Shown piece after piece: positions 1 to 7,006 of a stretch of 64,000 bases of DNA (its first letter is position 1; the number at the start of each line of letters is the position of its first letter). This DNA comes from Candidatus Kapaibacterium thiocyanatum (GTDB lineage: Bacteria > Bacteroidota > Ignavibacteria > Kapaibacteriales > Kapaibacteriaceae): contig MKVH01000025.1 in assembly GCA_001899175.1 (NCBI GenBank), positions 1 to 64,000 of the forward strand. Reading direction: 5' to 3'. The notes below the pieces were generated by a model that saw only the letters and a list, made by a program, of their open reading frames with translations, had not been told where the DNA came from and did no database searches. The position numbers and the translations under genes are program-made.

Positions 1-2
1 AC

Positions 3-3000
3 GGCAAGAACTACGGCGAATACCTGCCGTCGAATCACTCGGCCAAGAGCTGGACCATCGACGGCAATCCCTTCAGCGGTACGGCTACGCGCCTCGTCAC
101 CACGCAGATGGGTGGCATGAACAACGTGACCGGTGTCACGGACATTTCGTCGAATACGGTAACGACGACGAACAAGCAATACGGCCTGAACACCATCACC
201 TTCCAGGACAACACGACGCAGAAAGGATGGGATACGCTGGCCGCTGCCAGCGCCCTCGTCGCCTCGCCGTCCGGCTTCTACGGTATCTGCTACAAGAGCA
301 AGTCCATCGACGAGAACGGCAATCATACCGCTATGTATGTCGATGGCCTTGGGCGTACGCGCTACGTCGTCGTCGACAGCGGTGGCCTCGACCTCGTCAC
401 GACGTATACCTACAACACGAAGAACCAGCTCGTGACGGTGACGAATCCTGCGGGACAGGATATCGACTACGACTATGACCGGTGGGGGAACGTCACGTCG
501 GTGACGCATCCCGACTTCGGCGCCGTACGTGCCAAGTACAATAACGTGGGTCAGGTGCGCTTCACGCAGAAGCGGACGCAGTCGCCGGGCGATGGCCATG
601 CCGGCGATGCCGTGACGTTCTATCAGTACGACGACCTGGGTCGTATGACGGCCATCGGCGAGGCCGTCTTCGAGAGTTCCAGCGCCTTCAATGGGCTCGA
701 CTCGTCGACCATCAACCTCACCGGGACGGGTAGTACCTATGTCCGGCCTACCGTCAATCCGTCGCTGTTCTCCGGGTCGGTGGCATATCCGACACCTCCC
801 AGCATCTATCCGCTTCTGCCTGTCCTCTCGCCGAACAACAGGGCAGGTGCGGCCGGTTGCCTGTTCGAATGGGGTAGTGTACGTCCCGGTTACGAAGCGC
901 TCTTTCCCTTCAACGCCCTCGAGCGGACGATCATCAAGCCCATCGACATCTGTGTCTTCAACGATGCGGCTCCCTACGGTCCCGTCTCGGCGGCGAACGA
1001 CTTCGAGGACTTCACCGACAACCCGCACAACGGACGTCAGGCCATCTCCTACGACCAGATGCCGCTCGGCGGTAGCGGCTCCTTCTGGCGCAGCTTCCCG
1101 AGTCCGACGCAATGGAACGCGCTCTCGAAGACCGGTACGGTTCGCAACCAGGCAGGTCGTGTGGCCGCCATCGCCTATCGCGACCACCCGTACGAGGCGT
1201 ATCGCTACCGCGTCTACAGCTACGACGAACGCGGCCGCGTGGAATGCGTGATCAAGCTCACGCCGGCTCTCGGCTTCGATGCCGTCTACTACTCGTACAA
1301 CTCGTCGGACCAGATCACCAGCATCCACGTCGTCGACGCCCTCCGCCAGTATGCCACATGGTACGGTTACGACGACAACGGTCGTGTGGCCGAGATGACG
1401 TCGCACGTGACGCCCGCCTACGATGGCGTCAACCCGCCCAATAACGGTATGGGGTTCACGACGGGAAGCATCGTCAAGCCCGCACTCATCACCCGTCCCG
1501 TCGGCGCGCCGCGCGTGACGTATACGTATGATGCCATAGGCAACCTTACGGGCAAGGTCTATCACGATGCCGACGACCTGAACCGCGAACTCAATACCAC
1601 ATACCTGTACGATCCCCGCTGGCGCCTGCAGCAGCAGGACCACTCGTGGGACCTCGACCCCGTCAGCTCGAGCGACATCTACACGCGCGACAACGGCGGC
1701 CGCATCACGCAGCGCAGCAGCACGCTGCTCGACGGCGACGTCTACGACCACACGTACACGTACGACAACGCCGGGCGGCTCGTCACGGCCGACGTGGACC
1801 ACAACCTCACGCCGTGGAAGAGCGAGACGTACGACGTGAACGAGATCGCCCGCCGCACGCAGACGACGAAGACGGGTGTGGTGGCAGGGTATACCTATGC
1901 GCCGCTCCCGGTATCGGCGACCAATGCGCCGACGGACATCGCTCCGAGCGTCAACGGCGAGATTCTGACGGACGACCAGACGTACAACCGCGACGGCGCC
2001 CTGAACTATCGCTATCTGCGTCCGCAGGGCACGGCGCCTACCGTGCCGTTCTCCAAGGAATGGTTCCACTACGGCTACAATGATCGTCTCGTCAAGATGC
2101 AGACACAGGCGACGGATCAGCCGACGGGCCCCACGTGCGGGCTGATGCCGCCGTTCTCCATCTCCTTCTCGCTCTCGGGCAAGATGGAGTGGCAGTATTC
2201 GTACTCGCCGTCGGGCGAGCGCGAGATCAAGCGTCTCGTCCTCTCGCCCACATCGGACTCGACCTGCGGTCAGGTCTTCCCATGGACATACTACCTTCTG
2301 GGTACCGGCGACGAACAGCAGGTCGTCTATCACGGCCGTCAGATCAGTCGTGGCGACTGCGACGGAGGCCCCGGCCGCCGCGTCTTCTTCTATCCCGTCG
2401 AGTTCCGTTCCTACGGTGTGGACGGTCTGAACATCGTCTGGGAACGCGATGCCAACGGCAATATGGTGTCGCGCTTCGTGGGTACGGACATCCAGGGCTC
2501 GGAGCGGTACGTGGTAGGGAAGAACGCGTACCAGAAGGTGCGTGACTACCTTCCGTTCGGTGTCGATGTGGCTGTGGCGAATGACCAGAGAAGAGGATAT
2601 CTCGGCAAGGAAACGGACTACGAGACGGCGCCGCAGTACAACGTCATCCTGAACACGCCGCTGTACCACGAACGCCTCATGGACATGAGTGCGCGGAAGT
2701 ACAGCAAGACGCAAGGGGGCTTCACCAGTGTGGATGCGCTGTGGGGCATGGCAGTGGGAACGTCGCCGTACATCTACAGTCATCATGATCCCATCAACTT
2801 CGCGGATCCGAGTGGCTATGCCGGAACACCGGTCGGCGGTGGCGGCACTGGTACTGGCGGTACTGGTGGCACACCGGGTGGCAAGACCGGTGGAGCATGG
2901 CCGTACAACCCTTTCATGCTGGATGCCTTCAGCAGTGATGAGAGCAGGTCGATGACATCCAGGGAGATGATCGATCGCCTGGGCTGGAACGCGACACTGG

Positions 3001-3524
3001 TGGCTCAGCAGCCACAGTATGCGGCGAAGTCGAAATCGAAGTCCGAGAAGAAGGACCCGAAGGCAATATCGTCGGCGAATACTTCGCAGGAAGCGTCAGC
3101 AGGTACCATTGTCATTGGATCTGGTGTAGCGACGTATCTTGTGACAGCGGTTAGTACGGCATTGGTAGTGAGTGGCGGAATTCTAATAATATTCGCTGCG
3201 ATCGTGCCCGGCGACACGAGGATCGACGATGCTGAGGAAGCCGGTGCGGAGTCCGAACCGGACAGTGAAGCGCAACCGTTGAGTCTGCAGGAGCAGGCTG
3301 CCAAGCTTAGGGAAAAACATGGCAAAGCAGAAGTCGAGTTGTCGAATGGATGGCTGCACCTGACTGGTAGTGCTCATGGGAATGTCAGAACACCGCACGT
3401 ACATGATTTGGAATGGAACACTAATCCTCAAACTGGTGTTGCTCATCCCAAAAAGATCGATCACCCACGTCCCGCGACGCAGAAAGACCTAGATGAGGCT
3501 GCAAAAATTATCAACGGAAAGTAG
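3..3524 (+). CDS. RHS-repeat polymorphic toxin, 5' truncated by window edge
   Basis: The frame is open from base 3, so the true start lies upstream; 1173 residues are visible. The body carries YD/RHS-type repeats (for example YDNAGRLV, YDDNGRVAEM, YGYNDRLVKM), a family that forms a hollow shell around a toxic C-terminal tip. An RHS-associated core is visible at residues ~865-939, from YLGKETDYETAP to HDPINFADPSGYAG. After it comes a Gly/Thr-rich linker, a hydrophobic stretch at ~1033-1070 that could act in membrane passage, and a tip of about 100 residues with a His-rich HGNVRTPHVHD motif (~1125-1135). The tip belongs to no family I can name; nuclease activity would be only a guess. Its 3' end is AT-richer than the body, as expected for exchangeable tips. 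The stop is three bases before the first immunity gene. Confidence 0.9.
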   Translation, partial: GKNYGEYLPSNHSAKSWTIDGNPFSGTATRLVTTQMGGMNNVTGVTDISSNTVTTTNKQYGLNTITFQDNTTQKGWDTLAAASALVASPSGFYGICYKSKSIDENGNHTAMYVDGLGRTRYVVVDSGGLDLVTTYTYNTKNQLVTVTNPAGQDIDYDYDRWGNVTSVTHPDFGAVRAKYNNVGQVRFTQKRTQSPGDGHAGDAVTFYQYDDLGRMTAIGEAVFESSSAFNGLDSSTINLTGTGSTYVRPTVNPSLFSGSVAYPTPPSIYPLLPVLSPNNRAGAAGCLFEWGSVRPGYEALFPFNALERTIIKPIDICVFNDAAPYGPVSAANDFEDFTDNPHNGRQAISYDQMPLGGSGSFWRSFPSPTQWNALSKTGTVRNQAGRVAAIAYRDHPYEAYRYRVYSYDERGRVECVIKLTPALGFDAVYYSYNSSDQITSIHVVDALRQYATWYGYDDNGRVAEMTSHVTPAYDGVNPPNNGMGFTTGSIVKPALITRPVGAPRVTYTYDAIGNLTGKVYHDADDLNRELNTTYLYDPRWRLQQQDHSWDLDPVSSSDIYTRDNGGRITQRSSTLLDGDVYDHTYTYDNAGRLVTADVDHNLTPWKSETYDVNEIARRTQTTKTGVVAGYTYAPLPVSATNAPTDIAPSVNGEILTDDQTYNRDGALNYRYLRPQGTAPTVPFSKEWFHYGYNDRLVKMQTQATDQPTGPTCGLMPPFSISFSLSGKMEWQYSYSPSGEREIKRLVLSPTSDSTCGQVFPWTYYLLGTGDEQQVVYHGRQISRGDCDGGPGRRVFFYPVEFRSYGVDGLNIVWERDANGNMVSRFVGTDIQGSERYVVGKNAYQKVRDYLPFGVDVAVANDQRRGYLGKETDYETAPQYNVILNTPLYHERLMDMSARKYSKTQGGFTSVDALWGMAVGTSPYIYSHHDPINFADPSGYAGTPVGGGGTGTGGTGGTPGGKTGGAWPYNPFMLDAFSSDESRSMTSREMIDRLGWNATLVAQQPQYAAKSKSKSEKKDPKAISSANTSQEASAGTIVIGSGVATYLVTAVSTALVVSGGILIIFAAIVPGDTRIDDAEEAGAESEPDSEAQPLSLQEQAAKLREKHGKAEVELSNGWLHLTGSAHGNVRTPHVHDLEWNTNPQTGVAHPKKIDHPRPATQKDLDEAAKIINGK

Positions 3525-3527
3525 TGT

Positions 3528-4247
3528 ATGAACAACATAGGTGCCGTGACGCAACTGCTTGAGGAGTTAGCGCAATTTCTATTGACCAAGATCGAATCTC
3601 AGTCTTCGGATAGTAGTGTTGTCTTGGAAATTAATACTCTTGATAATCCTGGATGGATGATCTCCTCGATACTCATCCCAGGAATCGCGAGGACTGGCAG
3701 CGGAAGTAAATCAGTCGGGGCTTTTGACGAAGAAAGCCAGTACTGGTGGACCTGTATTGAAGAAGAGTATGGTGAAAGTTCAAAGGTATTGATGGCGAGT
3801 GAAGCCATTGTTTCCGCATATGGAGGGCCATCATATCTCCCTATCATCGTTGAAAAAGTATACTCTCGAGTTGTTAACGGGGCACTGGACGAGAATGTCG
3901 TCGTATTAAGTGATGAGCTGATTTCTAACCTGAGTTCCTGGCTGTTAGTACAATGTGATGGCAACTGGGAGCATTCTGAAGGGATTGGAATCGTAATGAC
4001 AAGCACGGGCCAGTGGAGACTCCAGGCAACCAATGTCTCGACGCATCTCCTACGGAAGAAAATAGAAAGGGAAAAGCCACCCAGATTCCCAATACTTGGT
4101 ACAAGGAAGACGTGGCTACGTGATCCGGTGATGATCGATCAGTGCTGGTACCATGATTCGGCAGATATCGGTGGTCTCGCCGATATGCTCGAAACGTTCC
4201 TGAACAATTCGGAGCTCGATCCGGCGGGCTTGCCGAACAGTGTATGA
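3528..4247 (+). CDS. Immunity protein of the RHS toxin (Imm53-like), copy 1
   Basis: This 239-residue cytosolic protein starts three bases after the RHS stop, the usual place for a cognate immunity gene, so it probably neutralises the resident toxin tip. It has no signal peptide or membrane segment. The N-terminal half contains TLDNPGW (~37-43), a WWTC and an AYGGP motif. The C-terminal half contains a QCDGNWEH motif followed by GQWRLQATN and QCWYHDS. TLDNPGW and CDGxWEH are, from memory, both hallmarks of the Imm53 immunity family, where they sit in one short domain, so this may be a duplicated or split Imm53 unit. Two paralogs follow downstream. The gene is AT-richer than the surrounding chromosome, consistent with horizontal acquisition. 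The immunity role is inferred from position and motifs. Confidence 0.8.
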   Translation: MNNIGAVTQLLEELAQFLLTKIESQSSDSSVVLEINTLDNPGWMISSILIPGIARTGSGSKSVGAFDEESQYWWTCIEEEYGESSKVLMASEAIVSAYGGPSYLPIIVEKVYSRVVNGALDENVVVLSDELISNLSSWLLVQCDGNWEHSEGIGIVMTSTGQWRLQATNVSTHLLRKKIEREKPPRFPILGTRKTWLRDPVMIDQCWYHDSADIGGLADMLETFLNNSELDPAGLPNSV

Positions 4248-4262
4248 ACGCCCGGTAGGGTG

Positions 4263-4436
4263 GTGTTCCAATATGTTGATGGAGATTTCCCACTCCAGCG
4301 ACTGGATGAGAGGCGGTTGATCGACGGTATTACATTGTGGACGATCGTGAACCTACCCTTGTCGCAGGTGCCTCGTCCTGGTTCAGCAACGCAGAAAGAT
4401 CTGGACGAAGCCGCGAAAATCATCAACGGAAAATAA
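4263..4436 (+). pseudogene. Relic of a displaced RHS toxin tip, copy 1
   Basis: A 57-codon open stretch with no start codon ends in PRPGSATQKDLDEAAKIINGK (two adjacent parts: PRPGS, then ATQKDLDEAAKIINGK) and a stop. The final 16 residues match the C-terminus of the intact RHS protein (ATQKDLDEAAKIINGK), while the upstream part (VFQYVDGDF...LDERRLIDG) does not. The stop lies exactly three bases before the second immunity gene, reproducing the junction of the intact toxin and its immunity gene. This is best read as the 3' end of a former toxin tip left behind with its immunity gene when a new tip was inserted upstream. Confidence 0.75.
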
Positions 4437-4439
4437 TCC

Positions 4440-5159
4440 ATGAACGACATGAATGCAGTGACACGATTGCTTGAGCAGTTGGCGCAATATCTGATCGACA
4501 AAATAGAAGCTGTGCCAACTGGAGACCTCATTGTACTAACGATCAACTCACTTGATAATCCCGGTTGGGGAGTCTCGTCGGTACTCATGCATGAGACTGT
4601 TGCCGATAGGAAATCTGTCGGAACGATTGATGATAACAGCTTGGATTGGTGGACCTGCTACGAACAAGTGTATGCTGAGAGCCCAAAAAGGTTAATGAAG
4701 ACTGATGCTCTAGTGACGGCATATGGTGGTCCACTATACCTTGCTACTATTGCTGAGAAGGTCTATGCACGAGTGGTGAATGGGGTCTTGAACGAGAATG
4801 TCGCCATCTTGAATGATACTATTATCGATAATCTCTGCGCATGGCTGTCAGTGCAATGTGATGGTGAGTGGGAGCATTCTGAAGCGATTAGAATTGTACT
4901 GACAAGTGCCGGTCAATGGAAGTTTCAGGCGACGAATGTCTCGACACACTTGTTGCAGAAAGAAATGGAGTCGGAAGTACGACCAATGTTTCCAATGCTT
5001 GGTACGGAGAAAGCATGGATGCGTGACCCGGTGATGATCGATCAGTGCTGGTATCATGACTCGACAGATATTGGTGGTCTTGCCGATATGTTCGAAACGT
5101 TCCTGAACAATTCGGAGCTCGATCCGGCTGGTTTGCCGAACAATGTTCCAACGCCCTGA
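4440..5159 (+). CDS. Immunity-type protein (Imm53-like), copy 2
   Basis: This 239-residue paralog of the gene at 3528-4247 has the same layout: an N-terminal half with SLDNPGW, DWWTC and AYGGP, and a C-terminal half with QCDGEWEHSE, GQWKFQATNVSTHL and RDPVMIDQCWYHDSTDIGGL. It starts three bases after a relic of a toxin C-terminus, so it is an orphan immunity gene whose toxin has been lost. Such genes are known in RHS and CDI loci to protect against siblings that still carry the older tip. The last ~45 residues are nearly identical to the other two copies while the N-terminal halves differ much more, which suggests recombination or selection acting on the 3' ends. Base composition is AT-rich for the window. 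Confidence 0.75.
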   Translation: MNDMNAVTRLLEQLAQYLIDKIEAVPTGDLIVLTINSLDNPGWGVSSVLMHETVADRKSVGTIDDNSLDWWTCYEQVYAESPKRLMKTDALVTAYGGPLYLATIAEKVYARVVNGVLNENVAILNDTIIDNLCAWLSVQCDGEWEHSEAIRIVLTSAGQWKFQATNVSTHLLQKEMESEVRPMFPMLGTEKAWMRDPVMIDQCWYHDSTDIGGLADMFETFLNNSELDPAGLPNNVPTP

Positions 5160-5190
5160 TGTTTCGCGCGTATTCGGAGAACGGCTTGAT

Positions 5191-5282
5191 GGTAGCGTTC
5201 CAACATGTTGATGGAACCGTGGTAGCGTTCCAATATGTTGATGGAACCATCAAGGGTAGCGTTCCAATATGTTGATGGAACC
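5191..5282 (+). repeat. Three tandem copies of a 28-bp hairpin repeat
   Basis: Copies lie at 5191-5218, 5221-5248 and 5255-5282. Each begins GGTAGC and contains GTTCCA and TGGAAC, which are reverse complements separated by nine bases, so the unit can fold into a 6-bp stem with a 9-base loop. The first two are 2 bases apart and the next is 6 bases further. In one frame the unit reads VAFQYVDGT, so an origin as a decayed coding fragment is also possible. Further copies are at 5479-5506 and 6634-6661, and a degenerate one begins near 4263. Confidence 0.85.
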
Positions 5283-5434
5283 GTCAAGCATTCGAAGAAT
5301 GGCTTGATAGTGGGATTCTTGCTCGCGTTCGTATCATGATATGAACGATCATTCCCTTTGGTAACGAAGAAGCGAACCGTTCGTTGGCCTGCTACAGCCG
5401 GGCATTTGGACCTCGTGTTCCAATGTGTGGATGA
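5255..5434 (+). repeat. 180-bp direct duplication, copy A
   Basis: This segment starts with a hairpin repeat and ends at GTGTGGATGA. It recurs almost unchanged at 5479-5659, with only a handful of substitutions and a one-base indel visible by eye. The two copies are separated by 44 bases that contain the RHS-core fragment, which shows a recent local duplication. Confidence 0.85.
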
Positions 5435-5446
5435 TGTTCTGAAGTC

Positions 5447-5479
5447 CTCGGCAAGGAGTCGGACTACGAGACGGCGCCG
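5447..5479 (+). pseudogene. 33-bp fragment of RHS core coding sequence
   Basis: These bases match positions 2601-2633 inside the intact RHS core at 31 of 33 positions and would encode LGKESDYETAP. The fragment is flanked directly by the end of repeat copy A and the start of repeat copy B. It shows that the noncoding patchwork derives in part from RHS genes and that breakpoints fall inside the core just upstream of the variable tip. Confidence 0.8.
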
Positions 5480-5659
5480 GTAGCGTTCCAATATGTTGAT
5501 GGAACCGTCAAGCACTCGAGGAATGGCTTGATAGTGGGATTCTTGCTCGCGTTCGTTGTCATGATATGAACGATCATTCCCTTCGGTAACGAAGAAGCGA
5601 ACCGTTCGTTGGCCTGCTACAGCCGGGCATTTGGACCTCGTGTTCCAATGTGTGGATGA
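5479..5659 (+). repeat. 180-bp direct duplication, copy B
   Basis: Second copy of the segment at 5255-5434, again led by a hairpin repeat (5479-5506). Past its end the sequence continues into a region resembling the toxin-tip relic upstream of immunity gene 2. Confidence 0.85.
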
Positions 5660-5754
5660 ACTTTCTGTGCCAGTATGGGATGAGAGGCGTTTAGCGACGG
5701 TACTACACTATGACATGATCATGAACGGTGCCCTTGTGACAGGTGTCTCGTCTC

Positions 5755-5811
5755 GGCTCAGCAGCACAGATAGATCTGGACGAAGCCGCGAAAATCATCA
5801 ACGGAAAGTAG
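5755..5811 (+). pseudogene. Relic of a displaced RHS toxin C-terminus, copy 2
   Basis: Eighteen codons plus a stop read GSAAQIDLDEAAKIINGK, matching the C-terminus of the intact RHS protein. The stop is three bases before the third immunity gene, the same spacing as at the two upstream junctions. The preceding sequence (VFQCVDELSVPVWDERRL, from about 5640) is homologous to the relic at 4263-4436 but lies in another frame, so it has suffered an indel. This is a decayed toxin end, not an expressed gene. Confidence 0.75.
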
Positions 5812-5814
5812 ATT

Positions 5815-6537
5815 ATGAATGACACAAATGCAGTGATACAACCGCTCGAGAAGCTAGCGCAATTTCTAATTGACAATATTGAAACTACGTTGGAGGGCGA
5901 GTCTATCGTTCTGAGAATCAGTACTCTCGACAATCCCGGTTGGGAGGTCTCTTCGATACTTCCGAATGAAGCTGCAAAGAATGATGTCGAGAGAAAATCC
6001 GTCGGAGCAATTGATGAAGAGAGTGAGGACTGGTGGACTTGCTTCGAGCAAAAATATGCTGAGAGTGCAAAGGTGCTAATGAAGACCGATGTCGTTGTGA
6101 CGGCATATGGAGGCCCATTGTACCTTCCTGTTATTGCCGAAAAAGTATACTCACGAGTTATGCGTGGAATCCTGAATGAGAACCCGATCATCCTGAATGA
6201 TGGGCTGATCGATAGAATCAGTACATGGCGGCAAGTTCAATGTGATGGTGAATGGGAACATTTGGATGGAATCAGAATTGCTCTAGCAAGTACCGGCCAG
6301 TGGAAGTTTCAGGCGACGAATGTCTCGACGCATTTGATGCGGAAGGACCTGGAATGGGAGAAACGACCAAGGTTTCCGATACTCGGTACGAAGAAGGTAT
6401 GGATGCGCGACCCGGTCATGATCGATCAATGCTGGTACCATGATTCGACAGAAATCGGAGGATTGGCCAGTATGCTCGAAACGTTCCTGAACAATTCGGA
6501 GCTCGATCCGGCAGGTTTGCCGACGGGTAGGTGCTAA
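5815..6537 (+). CDS. Immunity-type protein (Imm53-like), copy 3
   Basis: This 240-residue paralog of the two upstream immunity genes shows the same two-half layout, with STLDNPGW, DWWTC and AYGGP in the N-terminal half and QCDGEWEH, GQWKFQATNVSTHL and RDPVMIDQCWYHDST in the C-terminal half. It follows a decayed toxin C-terminus by three bases and is probably an orphan immunity gene kept after loss of its toxin. The reading frame is intact and the spacing of motifs is conserved, so it is still under selection or very recently formed. There is no signal peptide or membrane segment. Role is inferred from context. Confidence 0.75.
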   Translation: MNDTNAVIQPLEKLAQFLIDNIETTLEGESIVLRISTLDNPGWEVSSILPNEAAKNDVERKSVGAIDEESEDWWTCFEQKYAESAKVLMKTDVVVTAYGGPLYLPVIAEKVYSRVMRGILNENPIILNDGLIDRISTWRQVQCDGEWEHLDGIRIALASTGQWKFQATNVSTHLMRKDLEWEKRPRFPILGTKKVWMRDPVMIDQCWYHDSTEIGGLASMLETFLNNSELDPAGLPTGRC

Positions 6538-6971
6538 TGCGCAGATCGCGCGAGATCGTGCCATCATTAGGGGTGTAGTTGGGGTCTCCTTGCTGCTCTT
6601 TCTCTGGTTCGCATTCCATACACATGAACTCCGGGTAGCGTTCCAGTATGTTGATGGAACCATCAAATGGACCTCATGTCCCGGTATGTGGATGGATCAT
6701 TCGCGTCAACGACTGGATGAGAATCGACTACGTTGTGGATTCATCCCGTTGACGAAGAAGAAGCGGAGTGCTCCGTAGCATCGGTATTCCATCTCCCGAT
6801 ACGAAGATGGATTGGAAGCTCCGACAGGAACGCGGACGTCGCCAACGCTATACCGCCGTCCAAACCGCGAACAAATGCTACGCTTGGGTGACTCCCCGTA
6901 CCCGCCGGTCTCGAACCTGTGCCTCAATCGGGAATTATGTGGCTATCCTCCGCTCATATCCCGCATCCTCC
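6538..6971 (+). other. Gene-free tail of the toxin-immunity array
   Basis: No supportable gene is seen. The stretch contains one hairpin repeat (6634-6661), followed by sequence similar to the decayed toxin relics: ACTGGATGAGA at ~6713, and a segment near 6739 resembling part of the 180-bp duplication. From roughly 6780 on, no relation to the array is apparent. Short open frames here have no start context or recognisable product. Confidence 0.55.
6634..6661 (+). repeat. Hairpin repeat, isolated copy downstream of immunity gene 3
   Basis: Same unit as at 5191-5282 (GGTAGC, then GTTCCA and TGGAAC around a nine-base spacer) with one change in the loop. It is the last recognisable member of the family in the window. 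Confidence 0.8.
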
Positions 6972-6979
6972 TATCTTTG
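6972..6979 (+). promoter_or_regulatory. Bacteroidota-type -7 box for the M16 peptidase
   Basis: TATCTTTG matches the TAnnTTTG consensus exactly and lies 27 bases before the ATG at 7007, which supports that start over any upstream in-frame codon. No clear -33 element was seen. Confidence 0.55.
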
Positions 6980-7006
6980 GGGTCAACCATTCGTCAGAGA
7001 ACCCCC

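Larger units (their letters stand above)
5160..5754 (+). other. Degenerate repeat patchwork between immunity genes 2 and 3
   Basis: About 600 bases contain no convincing gene. The stretch holds four copies of a short hairpin-forming repeat, two copies of a 180-bp direct duplication, and a 33-bp fragment of RHS core coding sequence. Its last ~90 bases resemble, at DNA level and with indels, the upstream part of the toxin-tip relic at 4263-4436. It looks like debris from repeated recombination of RHS tips. Confidence 0.7.

Noticed and set aside
5191-5282. Hairpin repeats as a CRISPR array
   Set aside because: Units are separated by only 2-6 bases or by duplicated sequence, with no unique spacers of constant length and no cas genes.
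3528-6537. Immunity gene trio as a transposon or IS element
   Set aside because: No transposase motif or terminal inverted repeats; motifs and junctions fit toxin-immunity relics better.
6812-7006. N-terminal extension of the M16 peptidase
   Set aside because: It lies in decayed array sequence, lacks family similarity, and an exact promoter box sits within it just before the ATG at 7007.
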